Assembly: GCF_029109325.1 (NCBI RefSeq)
Contig: NZ_JAQKQJ010000016.1
Location: 1 to 64,000, forward strand
Length of the DNA stretch: 64,000 nucleotides
From: Nodosilinea sp. PGN35
GTDB lineage: Bacteria > Cyanobacteriota > Cyanobacteriia > Phormidesmidales > Phormidesmidaceae
Direction of reading: 5' to 3'
In this document: piece by piece, positions 24,881-32,926 of the stretch
Numbering within the stretch: the stretch's first letter is position 1
How the letters are laid out: each line of letters begins with the position of its first letter
Notes under the pieces: generated by a model
What the model saw: the letters and a program-made list of their open reading frames with translations, nothing else
The model's database searches: none
What the model was told of the DNA's origin: nothing
Translations under genes and position numbers: made by a program

Positions 24881-26943
24881 GCCCGGTGCTGGTCGTTGAC
24901 GACAATGCAGAGAATCTCTACCTGCTGCGCATGCTGCTCCAGGGCCACGGCTACACCGTGGAAGAGGCCCGCCACGGAGCCGAAGCCCTCGCCAAAGCCC
25001 GGCGGCAGCCCCCGGCACTGGTCATCTCTGACCTGCTGATGCCGGTGATGGATGGCTACACCCTGCTGCGCCACTGGAAGACCGACGACCAGCTCCAGGT
25101 CATTCCCTTTATGGTCTACACCGCCACCTACACCGACCCTAAGGACGAGCGCCTGGCCTTAGATTTGGGGGCCGACGCTTTCTTAATCAAGCCCGCCGAA
25201 CCCGAGGCCCTGCTGGCCTCAATTTTGGCTCTGTTAGCTCCCCCCGCCTGGGGTGCGCCCCGCACCGCCGCTGGGGTGCGCCAGCCGCAAATGGAAGAAA
25301 AGGTTCTGTTCAAGGACTACAGCGAGGCCCTGTTTCGCAAGCTGGAGAAAAAAATCGAGGGCCTACAGCAGACCAACCGACGGCTGGGGACCGAAATAGC
25401 CGAACGCAGGCGCACCGAGGCCGCCCTGCGCGACAGTGAAGCCCGCTACCGCCAGCTGTTTCAGTCCATCACCGATCCGGTGTTTGTGTGCGATCGCGAG
25501 ACTCTGCTCTACCTGGCGGTCAACGATGCTGCGGTCGCCACCTACGGCTACAGCCCTGCCGAGTTTTTGGCCCTCACCCTGGGCGATCTCTGCCTGCCCG
25601 AAGACTTGCCCGCCCTGAGGGCGATCGTCACCCAGCCAACCCCAGGCCACCACGGCCCCTGGCGATACCGCACAAAAGATGCCCAGATCACTACGGTAGA
25701 AATTTTTGCCTACGGTCTGGAGTTTGCGGGGCGGCCCGCCTGTCTACTCCAGGCTCGGGATGTCACCGAGCAACGGCGGCTCGAAGAACAGTTCCGGCAG
25801 TCGCAAAAAATGGAGGCCATCGGTCGGTTGGCGGGGGGAATTGCCCACGACTTTAACAACCTGGTTACGGTAATTAAGGGCTACAGCGAGCTTTTGCAGA
25901 GCCGCATTGACCCCGATGACCCGGCCAGTGAACTGCTGGGCGAAATTTACAGCGCTGGCGAACGGGCCGGTGCGCTGACCCGTCAGCTGCTGGCCTTCAG
26001 TCGCCAGCAGGTGTTGGCCCCCCAGGTGCTCAACCTCAACACTGTGGTCAGCAACACCAAGACCATGCTGCGCCGCCTGATCGGCGAAGACGTTCTTTTA
26101 GTTACTCACCTGAGCCCAACCCTGGGGCCGATCAGGGCCGATCCCGGCCAGATTGAGCAGGTGTTGATGAACCTGGCGGTCAACGCCCGCGACGCCATGC
26201 CTGAGGGGGGCACCCTCACCCTGGCCACCCAAACCGTGGTGCTGGACGACGTCTACTGCCGCACCGTGGCCGACCTCAACCCCGGCAACTACGTGCGGCT
26301 GGCAGTGGCCGACAGCGGCGACGGCATGGATGCTGCCACCCAGGCGAAAATGTTTGAGCCGTTTTTTACCACGAAGCCGGTGGGTAAGGGCACCGGCCTG
26401 GGGCTGGCTACGGTGCACGGTATTGTCAAACAGTCGGGGGGCCACATTGCGGTAGAGAGCGCAGTGGGTCGGGGGACAACGTTTCAGATCTACCTGCCCC
26501 TGGTGGCGGCGGCGGTGCCCGAGGTGCCAGCACCAGCGCGATCGCGCACCTTTCCCCAGGGCTGCGAAACGATTTTGGTGGTCGAAGACGAAGCCGCTGT
26601 GCGCGCCCTAGAAGTAACTGTTTTGCAGCGGTGCGGCTACCGAGTGCTGGAAGCCGCCAATGGTAAAGACGCCCTGCGGCTGGCCGAGCAAGAGTCTGGG
26701 CCCATTCACCTCCTCGTTTCCGATGTGGTTATGCCTCACCTGGGGGGGCGCAGCCTGGCCGAACAACTCGTCCGCGATCGCCCCCACTGCAACGTGCTGT
26801 TTCTCTCGGGCTACACCGACGACGCTGTGATTCACTACAGCGTGTCAGAGGCGGGCACTGCCTTTTTGCAAAAACCCTTTACCCCCTCGGCCCTAGCGCA
26901 AAAGGTGCGGCAAGTGCTGGATGGGGTGAGGGGTGAGGGGTGA
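24877..26943 (+). CDS. Hybrid histidine kinase (REC-PAS-HK-REC)
   Basis: A 688-residue kinase: N-terminal receiver (Asp52 in ISDLLMPVMDG), coiled-coil linker (about 150-180), PAS domain (about 185-300), an NtrB-like HisKA with His324 in GIAHDFNNLVTVIKGYSELL, HATPase (NLAVNARDAM, ADSGDGMD, GKGTGLGLATV), and a C-terminal receiver (Asp616 in LLVSDVVMPHLGG). The double receiver layout suits a phosphorelay with the two genes upstream. The last codons and the stop (26941-26943) lie inside a heptanucleotide tandem repeat, so copy-number change alters only the final few residues. Confidence 0.9.
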   Translation: MSPVLVVDDNAENLYLLRMLLQGHGYTVEEARHGAEALAKARRQPPALVISDLLMPVMDGYTLLRHWKTDDQLQVIPFMVYTATYTDPKDERLALDLGADAFLIKPAEPEALLASILALLAPPAWGAPRTAAGVRQPQMEEKVLFKDYSEALFRKLEKKIEGLQQTNRRLGTEIAERRRTEAALRDSEARYRQLFQSITDPVFVCDRETLLYLAVNDAAVATYGYSPAEFLALTLGDLCLPEDLPALRAIVTQPTPGHHGPWRYRTKDAQITTVEIFAYGLEFAGRPACLLQARDVTEQRRLEEQFRQSQKMEAIGRLAGGIAHDFNNLVTVIKGYSELLQSRIDPDDPASELLGEIYSAGERAGALTRQLLAFSRQQVLAPQVLNLNTVVSNTKTMLRRLIGEDVLLVTHLSPTLGPIRADPGQIEQVLMNLAVNARDAMPEGGTLTLATQTVVLDDVYCRTVADLNPGNYVRLAVADSGDGMDAATQAKMFEPFFTTKPVGKGTGLGLATVHGIVKQSGGHIAVESAVGRGTTFQIYLPLVAAAVPEVPAPARSRTFPQGCETILVVEDEAAVRALEVTVLQRCGYRVLEAANGKDALRLAEQESGPIHLLVSDVVMPHLGGRSLAEQLVRDRPHCNVLFLSGYTDDAVIHYSVSEAGTAFLQKPFTPSALAQKVRQVLDGVRGEG

Positions 26944-26998
26944 GGGGTGAGGGGTGAGGGGTGAGGGGTGAGGGGTGAGGGGTGAGGGGTGAGGGGTG
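26923..26998. repeat. Heptanucleotide tandem repeat, unit GGGGTGA
   Basis: Ten perfect copies run from 26923 to 26992, followed by a partial copy to 26998. The array starts inside the final codons of the hybrid kinase and supplies its TGA. Seven-base tandem repeats are known in cyanobacterial genomes. Because 7 is not a multiple of 3, every frame meets TGA within three units. Confidence 0.9.
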
Positions 26999-27078
26999 TG
27001 GAGCAAGCTGCCTTTCTGTGGCTTTAATATCCAAATCCGGTTAAAGGCGCGTAATTGATGCTCAGTCTCAGGGACGAT

Positions 27079-27102
27079 TAACGTTTGCACGTTCAAACGT
27101 TA
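27079..27102. repeat. Palindromic repeat, CGTTCAAA type
   Basis: Arms TAACGTTTG and CAAACGTTA (9 bp, perfect) flank CACGTT. It belongs to the same family as the copies at 2231 and 3965. It lies between the hybrid kinase and the EF-G-like gene, both on the plus strand. Confidence 0.65.
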
Positions 27103-27314
27103 CCCAGGCGATAGGCTGGGGGCCTAGAAAAGAATCTCTATCCCGGCTTGCGAGTGTTCAAACGGATTTGATGTAACTCCTGGAAAATCTCCTGTTACAG
27201 ATTGACAAAACCGGGTACAAAACTTCAATAGGTGAACTTTCTAGAACCTGATAAGGCAGGGGTTTAAGGTCGCGTTAATCTGAGATTAGACACAGCTGAG
27301 TCGCTTCACATCAA

Positions 27315-27346
27315 GCTCGTCGAGCCTTCAATTCGTAGGCTTTTTT
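27315..27346 (+). promoter_or_regulatory. Possible attenuator upstream of the EF-G-like gene
   Basis: GCTCG-T-CGAGC (27315-27325) overlaps the 5' arm of a second hairpin, AGCCT (27323-27327) / AGGCT (27337-27341), which is followed by TTTTTC. The two structures exclude each other, the pattern of an antiterminator/terminator pair. Both stems are only 5 bp, so confidence is low. The rest of the 438-base gap (26944-27381) holds the heptamer array, the palindrome at 27079 and a TTGACA at 27202. Confidence 0.3.
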
Positions 27347-27381
27347 CTACATGCCATGGCACTATGGCAAGGAGTTTATTT

Positions 27382-29409
27382 ATGACTCAAAACGTCCTCT
27401 CGGGCCGGCGCAATGTGGCGCTGGTCGGCACCTACTCCAGCGGTAAAACAACTCTGTTAGAAAGTATTCTGTCGGTTACCGGGGCCACAACCCGTAAGGG
27501 CAGCGTCGATGAGGGCAATACCCTCGGCGATAGCGCCCCGGAGGCCCGTACCCGCCACATGACCGTCGAACTCAATGCCGCCAGTACTCAGTACGGCGGC
27601 ATTTGTTTTACGTTTGTAGACTGCCCCGGCTCGGTCGAACTTCAGCAGGAGACCAACCACGCCCTGATGGGGGTCGATGCGGCGATCGTGGTCTGTGAAG
27701 CTGACCCCAACAAAGTGCTCACCCTCTCGCCCCTGCTGCAATTTTTAGACACCTGGGAAATTCCCCACCTGGTCTGGATCAACAAGCTCGATCGCGCCAA
27801 CGGCACCTTTAGTGAAGTCCTCGCCGCCCTGCGCCAGATCTCCTCCCGCCCGGTCATTCCCCAGCAGTACCCCATTCGCCAAAACCACGACCTGGTGGGC
27901 TTCATCGATCTGGTCACCGAGCAGGCTTTCCACTACCATCCCGGTGCTCCCGCCGACCCGGTGCCCCTGCCGCCTGCCCTTCAGGCCGAAGAGCAGGCCG
28001 CCCGGGCCGAAATGCTCGAAACCCTGGCCGACTACGACGATCATCTACTCGAAGAACTGCTGGAAGATATCGCCCCTCCCGAAGACGAAATTGTCCGTGA
28101 CTTGAGACTGGATCTGGGGGCTGACTTAATTGTCCCGGTCTTCCTTGGCGTCGCCCTGAACGACTACGGCGTGCGGCCCCTGCTCGATGCTCTGGTAAAA
28201 GAAGCCCCGGCCCCGGAGGTCACCTGCGAGAAGCGGGGCATCGCCTGTGAGACCGACACCCTGGCCCAGGTGCTCAAAACCTACTACACCCCCCAGGGCG
28301 GCAAGCTCTCCCTAGTGCGGGTCTGGTGCGGCGAGCTGAAGGATGGCGATAGTCTAAATGGCGATCGCATGGGCGGCCTCTACGACCTGATGGGCACCCA
28401 GCAAACCAGCCTCAGCCGCGCCGAGGCGGGTCGCATTGTCGCCGTCGCCCGTCTAGAGGGGGCCCAAACCGGCGATACCCTGACGACGGCCACCCTCGAT
28501 ACCCTGCTGCCCAAGGCCCCGGTGATCGAGCCGGTGTATGCCCTGGCCATCACCCCCGCCAAGCGCAGCGATGAGGTCAAGCTCAGCGCCGCCCTCACCA
28601 AGCTGCTCGAAGAAGACCCGTCGCTGTTTTGGGAGCAGCACGGCGATACCCACGAGGTGATTCTCTGGGGTCAGGGCGATGTGCATCTGAATTTGGCGAT
28701 CGATCGCCTCAGCCGCAAGTACAACCTGCCCATGGCCACCCACCTGCCCCAAGTGCCCTACAAGGAGACCATCCGCCAGGCCAAAGAGTCTGTCCACGGG
28801 CGCTACAAGCACCAGAGCGGCGGCCACGGCCAGTTTGGCGATGTGTACCTCTCCATTCAGCCCCTGCCCCGGGGCGATGGCTTTGCCTTTAGCGACACCA
28901 TCGTCGGCGGCGTGGTGCCCAAGCAGTACATTCCCAGCGTCGAGACCGGCGTGCGCGAATACCTCGACCACGGCCCCCTGGGCTTTCCGGTGGTGGATGT
29001 GGCGGTGACCCTGACCAACGGTTCCTACCACAACGTCGATAGCTCTGACAATGCCTTCAAGCAGGCGGCCCGCATTGCCATGCAGGAGGGGTTGGCCGCT
29101 TGCACCCCCACGCTGCTAGAGCCCATCGCCCAGGTGGAAATTTCGGTGCCCAGCGTCTACACCTCTAACGTGCTCAAACTGATTACCGGGCGGCGGGGTC
29201 AGATTCTCGGCTACGAGGGCAAGGCCGACTGGCCCAGCTGGGATGTGGTGACGGGGCACCTGCCCCAGGCGGAAATGCAGACCATGATCCTGGAACTCCG
29301 GTCGCTGACCATGGGCGTGGGCTTCTTTAGGTGGACCTACGACCACCTCGACCCGGTGCCCGAAAAGCTGACCGAGCGGATCTTGGCCAGTACGGGGGGC
29401 GATCGCTAA
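27382..29409 (+). CDS. Elongation factor G-like GTPase
   Basis: A 675-residue translational GTPase with EF-G domain order: G domain with P-loop GTYSSGKTT (about 17-25), TFVDCPGS (G3) and NKLD (G4), then domains II-V ending VGFFRWTYDHLDPVPEKL. It diverges from canonical EF-G (GHVDHGKTT; DTPGH), with DCPGS in place of the catalytic-His motif DTPGH. It is a paralogue of the kind annotated as EF-G-like, not the main translocase. AAGGAG nine bases upstream fixes ATG at 27382. A strong terminator follows. Confidence 0.85.
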   Translation: MTQNVLSGRRNVALVGTYSSGKTTLLESILSVTGATTRKGSVDEGNTLGDSAPEARTRHMTVELNAASTQYGGICFTFVDCPGSVELQQETNHALMGVDAAIVVCEADPNKVLTLSPLLQFLDTWEIPHLVWINKLDRANGTFSEVLAALRQISSRPVIPQQYPIRQNHDLVGFIDLVTEQAFHYHPGAPADPVPLPPALQAEEQAARAEMLETLADYDDHLLEELLEDIAPPEDEIVRDLRLDLGADLIVPVFLGVALNDYGVRPLLDALVKEAPAPEVTCEKRGIACETDTLAQVLKTYYTPQGGKLSLVRVWCGELKDGDSLNGDRMGGLYDLMGTQQTSLSRAEAGRIVAVARLEGAQTGDTLTTATLDTLLPKAPVIEPVYALAITPAKRSDEVKLSAALTKLLEEDPSLFWEQHGDTHEVILWGQGDVHLNLAIDRLSRKYNLPMATHLPQVPYKETIRQAKESVHGRYKHQSGGHGQFGDVYLSIQPLPRGDGFAFSDTIVGGVVPKQYIPSVETGVREYLDHGPLGFPVVDVAVTLTNGSYHNVDSSDNAFKQAARIAMQEGLAACTPTLLEPIAQVEISVPSVYTSNVLKLITGRRGQILGYEGKADWPSWDVVTGHLPQAEMQTMILELRSLTMGVGFFRWTYDHLDPVPEKLTERILASTGGDR

Positions 29410-29439
29410 CCCCACCCGCTAACGAATGCCTCCCGTAAC

Positions 29440-29473
29440 AGACCCCAGAGTTTTTTCAAAAACTCTGGGGTCT
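29440..29473. terminator. Bidirectional Rho-independent terminator
   Basis: Perfect 16-bp arms AGACCCCAGAGTTTTT and AAAAACTCTGGGGTCT are separated by two bases. It sits between convergent genes (EF-G-like on plus, GFA on minus), and both strands show a T-run at the stem end, so it can serve both. Confidence 0.85.
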
Positions 29474-29482
29474 AACTGCCAG

Positions 29483-29938
29483 CTAATTAGGTCGTTTGGC
29501 AAACTCAGCCAGCAACGCCGGAAAGTCTTCTGGCTGGGGAAATTTTGCAAAGCTGTGGACGGCCGGGGTCGTTGCCCAGGGCAGCTTTTCGTCAGTGTAA
29601 GTCTCGATGAATGGGCGGTAAGATTGGGCATTCTCCAGCATCGTCGATCGCACGTTGACGAAATCATCCATGCCCTCGGGGCGGGTAAACAGCCAGCTCA
29701 TGCAGTGGGCGCAGAAGTAGTGACGGGTTGCGCCGTGCAGTCCGCCGATGACGGGTTCACCCTGGGTTACTTTAAACCCGCTGCTGGGGTAAAGGGTGCT
29801 CAAGCTAAAGGCGCTGGCGGTCATTTGCTGGCAGCCGGTGCAGTGGCACGCCATCGTGATCAGCGGTTCTGCACTGACTTCAAACTGAACCTGCCCACAT
29901 CTACATTGGCCTGTTTTGTGAGGCTTACTGTCTGTCAT
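29483..29938 (-). CDS. GFA family zinc protein
   Basis: A 151-residue protein of the glutathione-dependent formaldehyde-activating enzyme/CENP-V family. Zinc-binding cysteines are visible as CRCG (about 12-15), CHCTGC (about 31-36) and FCAHC (about 76-80). The named reaction is established for few members, so function is uncertain. ATG at 29938 gives MTDSKPHKTGQCRCG; the frame is open upstream to 30067 without family similarity. Confidence 0.85.
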   Translation of the reverse strand: MTDSKPHKTGQCRCGQVQFEVSAEPLITMACHCTGCQQMTASAFSLSTLYPSSGFKVTQGEPVIGGLHGATRHYFCAHCMSWLFTRPEGMDDFVNVRSTMLENAQSYRPFIETYTDEKLPWATTPAVHSFAKFPQPEDFPALLAEFAKRPN

Positions 29939-30339
29939 GACTGACTCCCTGACGCTGGGCTTGGCAACAGCATTTTTTGTCTCAACGGTGAAGTTGTGCG
30001 ACGGCAGATAACCTTTACGCTGGCCCAACGACGGTCGTGACCTCATCCCCGCGCCGCCCGGCGGCACTGTAGCTACAGCCTACCCAGAGGAGACGCGGTG
30101 GATGGTCATTTTCACCAGAACCGTTCTTATTGAGTAAGGCCGTTGGTCACGGTTACCGGTTGCCTTGTTCTGGGCACCGGCATTGGTAATCGGTACCCTG
30201 CCGCCGCTATTTTGCGCTGCGTCCTGCGATCGCCCTTGTAAAAGAACCATTGTAGGCGTATTGCACTCTGCGATCGCTAGACTGACATAGCAGGTTAGCA
30301 ATTGCGTCCCGCAATATGGCTCTTGAATTGGCATCTTCT
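29939..30339. other. Intergenic region upstream of the cobalamin-binding protein gene
   Basis: No gene is seen. On the plus strand, GGCGGCACTGTAG (30060-30072) followed by ACCCAGAGGAGACGCGG (30083-30099) loosely recalls the CCGCCACTGT and B12-box (GCCAGGAGACC) elements of a cobalamin riboswitch, but neither matches well and the expected upstream core is not evident. It may be a degenerate riboswitch or chance. The palindrome CTGTAGCTACAG lies between the two. Confidence 0.25.
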
Positions 30340-31293
30340 ATGACCCAACCGCACCTCCGGATTGTCTCCCTCATTCCCAGCGCCACCGAGATTGTCTGCG
30401 CCCTGGGCCTGGAGAACTTCCTGGTGGGCCGCAGCCACGAGTGCGACTTTCCGCCTGCCGTCAAAACGCTGCCCGTCTGCACCGCGCCCAAGTTTAACCC
30501 CGAGGGCAGCAGCGGCGAAATTCACCAGCGGGTGAGCGACCTGCTCTCCTCGGCCCTCAGCGTCTACCGGGTCGATGTTGCTCAGCTAGAGGCGCTAAAG
30601 CCCACCCACATCATTACCCAGGCCCAGTGCGAAGTCTGCGCCGTCAGCCTGGGGGAGGTCGAGGCGGCGGTGGCTGAGCTGACCCAGGGTCGGCCCCAGC
30701 TAATTTCGCTGTCTCCCAACCGCCTGGCCGACGTTTGGGACGACATCTATAGAGCTGGGGTAGCGCTGCTGGGGGAGGCGGGGCAGGCTCAGGCCGAGGC
30801 GGTTTTAGCGGGGCTGAAGCAGCGGGTGCAGGTCTGTTGCGATCGCACCGCCCGTCTCCCATCCCCCACCATCGCCTGCATCGAGTGGACTGAGCCGCTG
30901 ATGGCCGCTGGCAACTGGGTGCCCGAACTGATAGCCCTGGCGGGAGGCACGTCGCTGTTTGGTCAGGTCGGTCAGCACTCCCCCTGGCTGACCTGGGACG
31001 ACCTGACCGCCGCTGACCCAGAAGTACTTGTGATCATGCCCTGCGGCTACAACCTGGCCGTCACCCGGCGCGAAAGTGCCGTCTTAGCCAGCCATCCCCA
31101 GTGGGCAAAGCTTCAGGCTGTACAGACCGGGCGGGTTTATCTGACCGACGGCAACCAGTACTTCAACCGCCCTGGCCCTCGCCTGGTTGATTCCCTCGAA
31201 ATTTTGGCCGAGATTTTTCATTCAGAGGAATTGGCCTACGGCTACCGAGGTCGAGGTTGGCAACCCTTTGCTGGTGAAAGAGGCTTGCCCTAG
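30340..31293 (+). CDS. Cobalamin-binding (BtuF-like) substrate-binding protein
   Basis: A 317-residue protein of the periplasmic-binding TroA/BtuF class. It opens with RIVSLIPSATEIVCALG, typical of vitamin B12/siderophore binding proteins, followed by LVGRSHECDFP, and closes with GRVYLTDGNQYFNRPGPRLVDSLEILAE. No signal peptide is visible. It belongs to the cytoplasmic-looking 'cobalamin-binding protein' subgroup often seen without BtuCD neighbours, as here. The ligand is inferred. ATG at 30340 is chosen; an ATG at 30316 is an alternative. Confidence 0.8.
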   Translation: MTQPHLRIVSLIPSATEIVCALGLENFLVGRSHECDFPPAVKTLPVCTAPKFNPEGSSGEIHQRVSDLLSSALSVYRVDVAQLEALKPTHIITQAQCEVCAVSLGEVEAAVAELTQGRPQLISLSPNRLADVWDDIYRAGVALLGEAGQAQAEAVLAGLKQRVQVCCDRTARLPSPTIACIEWTEPLMAAGNWVPELIALAGGTSLFGQVGQHSPWLTWDDLTAADPEVLVIMPCGYNLAVTRRESAVLASHPQWAKLQAVQTGRVYLTDGNQYFNRPGPRLVDSLEILAEIFHSEELAYGYRGRGWQPFAGERGLP

Positions 31294-31586
31294 GGCCTTG
31301 CCGAGGGGCGCTATTGCAGCAGTTGATTGCAGCAGTTGATATAGCTAGTACCCTAAGGCATAAGTCAGCCAACCATTCCTGACACCTGATACCCAAGACC
31401 TGACGCCCTCAGCAGCGGTGACCATATTTCTGCCAGGCAGTATTAGAGCCCTTTGACAAGCGAGAAGATCTCACCTAGCCCCACAGACTTCTGCCATAGA
31501 GATTGAGGTTTCTTCGACGATGGCCTACACCCACTCTCCGGCGGTGGCAGACTGTAGAATGTTGAGCTTGACGAACTACCCCTTGC

Positions 31587-31733
31587 CTAGCTGCGCTGGC
31601 GCTTTTGCAGGGCCGCCAGCATCTGCTGCTTGACAGCTTCGGCCCAGGCGACAAAGTCTTCGCGATTCTCCAGGGCATCTTGGGCTGTGGGGCGATGGGC
31701 CGTGGAGGCGGAGGAGGATTTAAGGGTAGCCAT
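31587..31733 (-). CDS. Small conserved-looking protein of unknown function
   Basis: A 48-residue frame starting at ATG 31733: a Ser/Ala-rich N-terminus, then a helical segment (ALENREDFVAWAEAVKQQMLAALQKRQ). The amphipathic helix and codon use look coding, and it sits alone in a 577-base gap between larger genes. No clear ribosome-binding site is seen. The remaining gap sequence (31294-31586, 31734-31870) shows a short direct repeat GCAGCAGTTGAT near 31315 and nothing else. Confidence 0.45.
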   Translation of the reverse strand: MATLKSSSASTAHRPTAQDALENREDFVAWAEAVKQQMLAALQKRQRS

Positions 31734-31870
31734 AGCAGCGCAAAAAATATTGTTATGCCCTTGGTATAACAAACCTCAGGGCAGGCTAGCCATGCTTCTA
31801 TGCGGTCTGCGCATGGGTATGGCCAGGAGCTGCATAGGGCAGGCAGGCTGCCCTAAATTTCCTATTTCCC

Positions 31871-32710
31871 CTAAAATTTTTCGGCTTCTGCCAGGGCCAT
31901 GGCCCGGTTGGCGGAGTAGGTCTGCACGCGATCTTGGGCCACGGGGTAGCGATCGTCTTCGGGCGGTACCTCCGCCATTAGATCTGCTGCCCGCTGCCAG
32001 CGCACTGCCAGATCCAGCCATTCGGCGGCGGTGGAGGCCGACCTGCCGTCTTCTACAGACTGCTGGGCAATGCGCACCGCCAGCACAAAGGGATCTTGCC
32101 CGGCTGGAGCGGCGGGGGCCGGGGTAGGGGCCGGTTCGCTGGGGGGGCTGCCCTGAGGGCCTAGTCTCAGGTCAACCCCGAGCCAGTCTTTGGTTGCCCA
32201 ACCCACCAGCAGCAGCAGCAAAGCCAGGCTGGCTCCGCCAATGAGTCCGCGCCAAAAGGCACTGCGGCTGGAGGCTGGCTTTTTTTTATACACATCGTCC
32301 AAGAAAGGGTTGCGCTGGCGGGGAGCGCGCAGGTCACGCCACAGGCGCGCCACCGGGTTGGGTCGCTTGAGCACAATTGGCTCTGACCACAGCAGGCTGT
32401 GCTCAGGGTCGCGCTTAATTTCGTCGAGCCAAAGCAGCTGCTGCTCTTGCACAATCCGGCTGTTGATGTTTACCCGATTGATGCCTCGGGGGCTAATCGA
32501 CTCCAGGACGTGGCGCACCTGATCGACCACGGTTTCTCGGGGCAGGGCATCGGCGGTGGGCGCTTCTACCAGCAGCTGCAAGATGCCGCTGTCCTGAATG
32601 GCGCGGGTGCGGATGCCTTCGTCAGCGAAGTGATCATTTAAGATCTGAATGATGGCGGCTACACTGCCCTGGCGGGCCTGGAAGTCAATGTCGTCAATGG
32701 TTGGATGCAT
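31871..32710 (-). CDS. Conserved cyanobacterial membrane protein of unknown function
   Basis: A 279-residue protein. The N-terminal half (about 1-95, IDDIDFQARQGSVAAIIQILNDHF...) is a soluble alpha/beta region that also occurs in other cyanobacterial proteins of unknown function. One transmembrane helix follows (about 158-180, FWRGLIGGASLALLLLLVGWA), then a Pro/Ala linker and a helical C-terminal region (DPFVLAVRIAQQSVEDGRSA...). No enzyme motif is seen. Confidence 0.7.
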   Translation of the reverse strand: MHPTIDDIDFQARQGSVAAIIQILNDHFADEGIRTRAIQDSGILQLLVEAPTADALPRETVVDQVRHVLESISPRGINRVNINSRIVQEQQLLWLDEIKRDPEHSLLWSEPIVLKRPNPVARLWRDLRAPRQRNPFLDDVYKKKPASSRSAFWRGLIGGASLALLLLLVGWATKDWLGVDLRLGPQGSPPSEPAPTPAPAAPAGQDPFVLAVRIAQQSVEDGRSASTAAEWLDLAVRWQRAADLMAEVPPEDDRYPVAQDRVQTYSANRAMALAEAEKF

Positions 32711-32813
32711 GGCTCAAGGCTGCCGCACGCTACAGAGTTCCGTAGCATAGCGCAGGTATAAACGACTGATCCCGAAATTATATCAACCGCTGCCCAACCT
32801 GGAACGTTCTAGA

Positions 32814-32861
32814 CGAGGCCCAGGCTCCCTGAGTTGGGCCTCGCTCTCCGCTGTTTTTTTT
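32814..32861 (+). terminator. Hairpin with T-run, orientation unexplained
   Basis: CGAGGCCCA (32814-32822) pairs with TGGGCCTCG (32835-32843), and an eight-T run begins 12 bases later. It lies between two minus-strand genes, yet the T-run suits plus-strand transcription. It may end an antisense transcript, or act as a simple hairpin after manC. Confidence 0.35.
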
Positions 32862-32926
32862 GGGGGGTGGGTGGGACAGTCTTCTGGGGACTGCTATTGA
32901 GGAGGTAGTACCCTTCTAGAAGGGGG

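Noticed and set aside
26923..26998. Regular repeats that might suggest a CRISPR array
   Set aside because: The unit is seven bases with no spacers, and no cas gene is nearby. The PD-(D/E)XK protein at 20787 resembles Cas4 only at superfamily level.
31630..32127. A 165-codon plus-strand frame overlapping two minus-strand genes
   Set aside because: The translation is Arg/Pro-rich with no family, and it covers the 3' end of a better-supported membrane protein gene.
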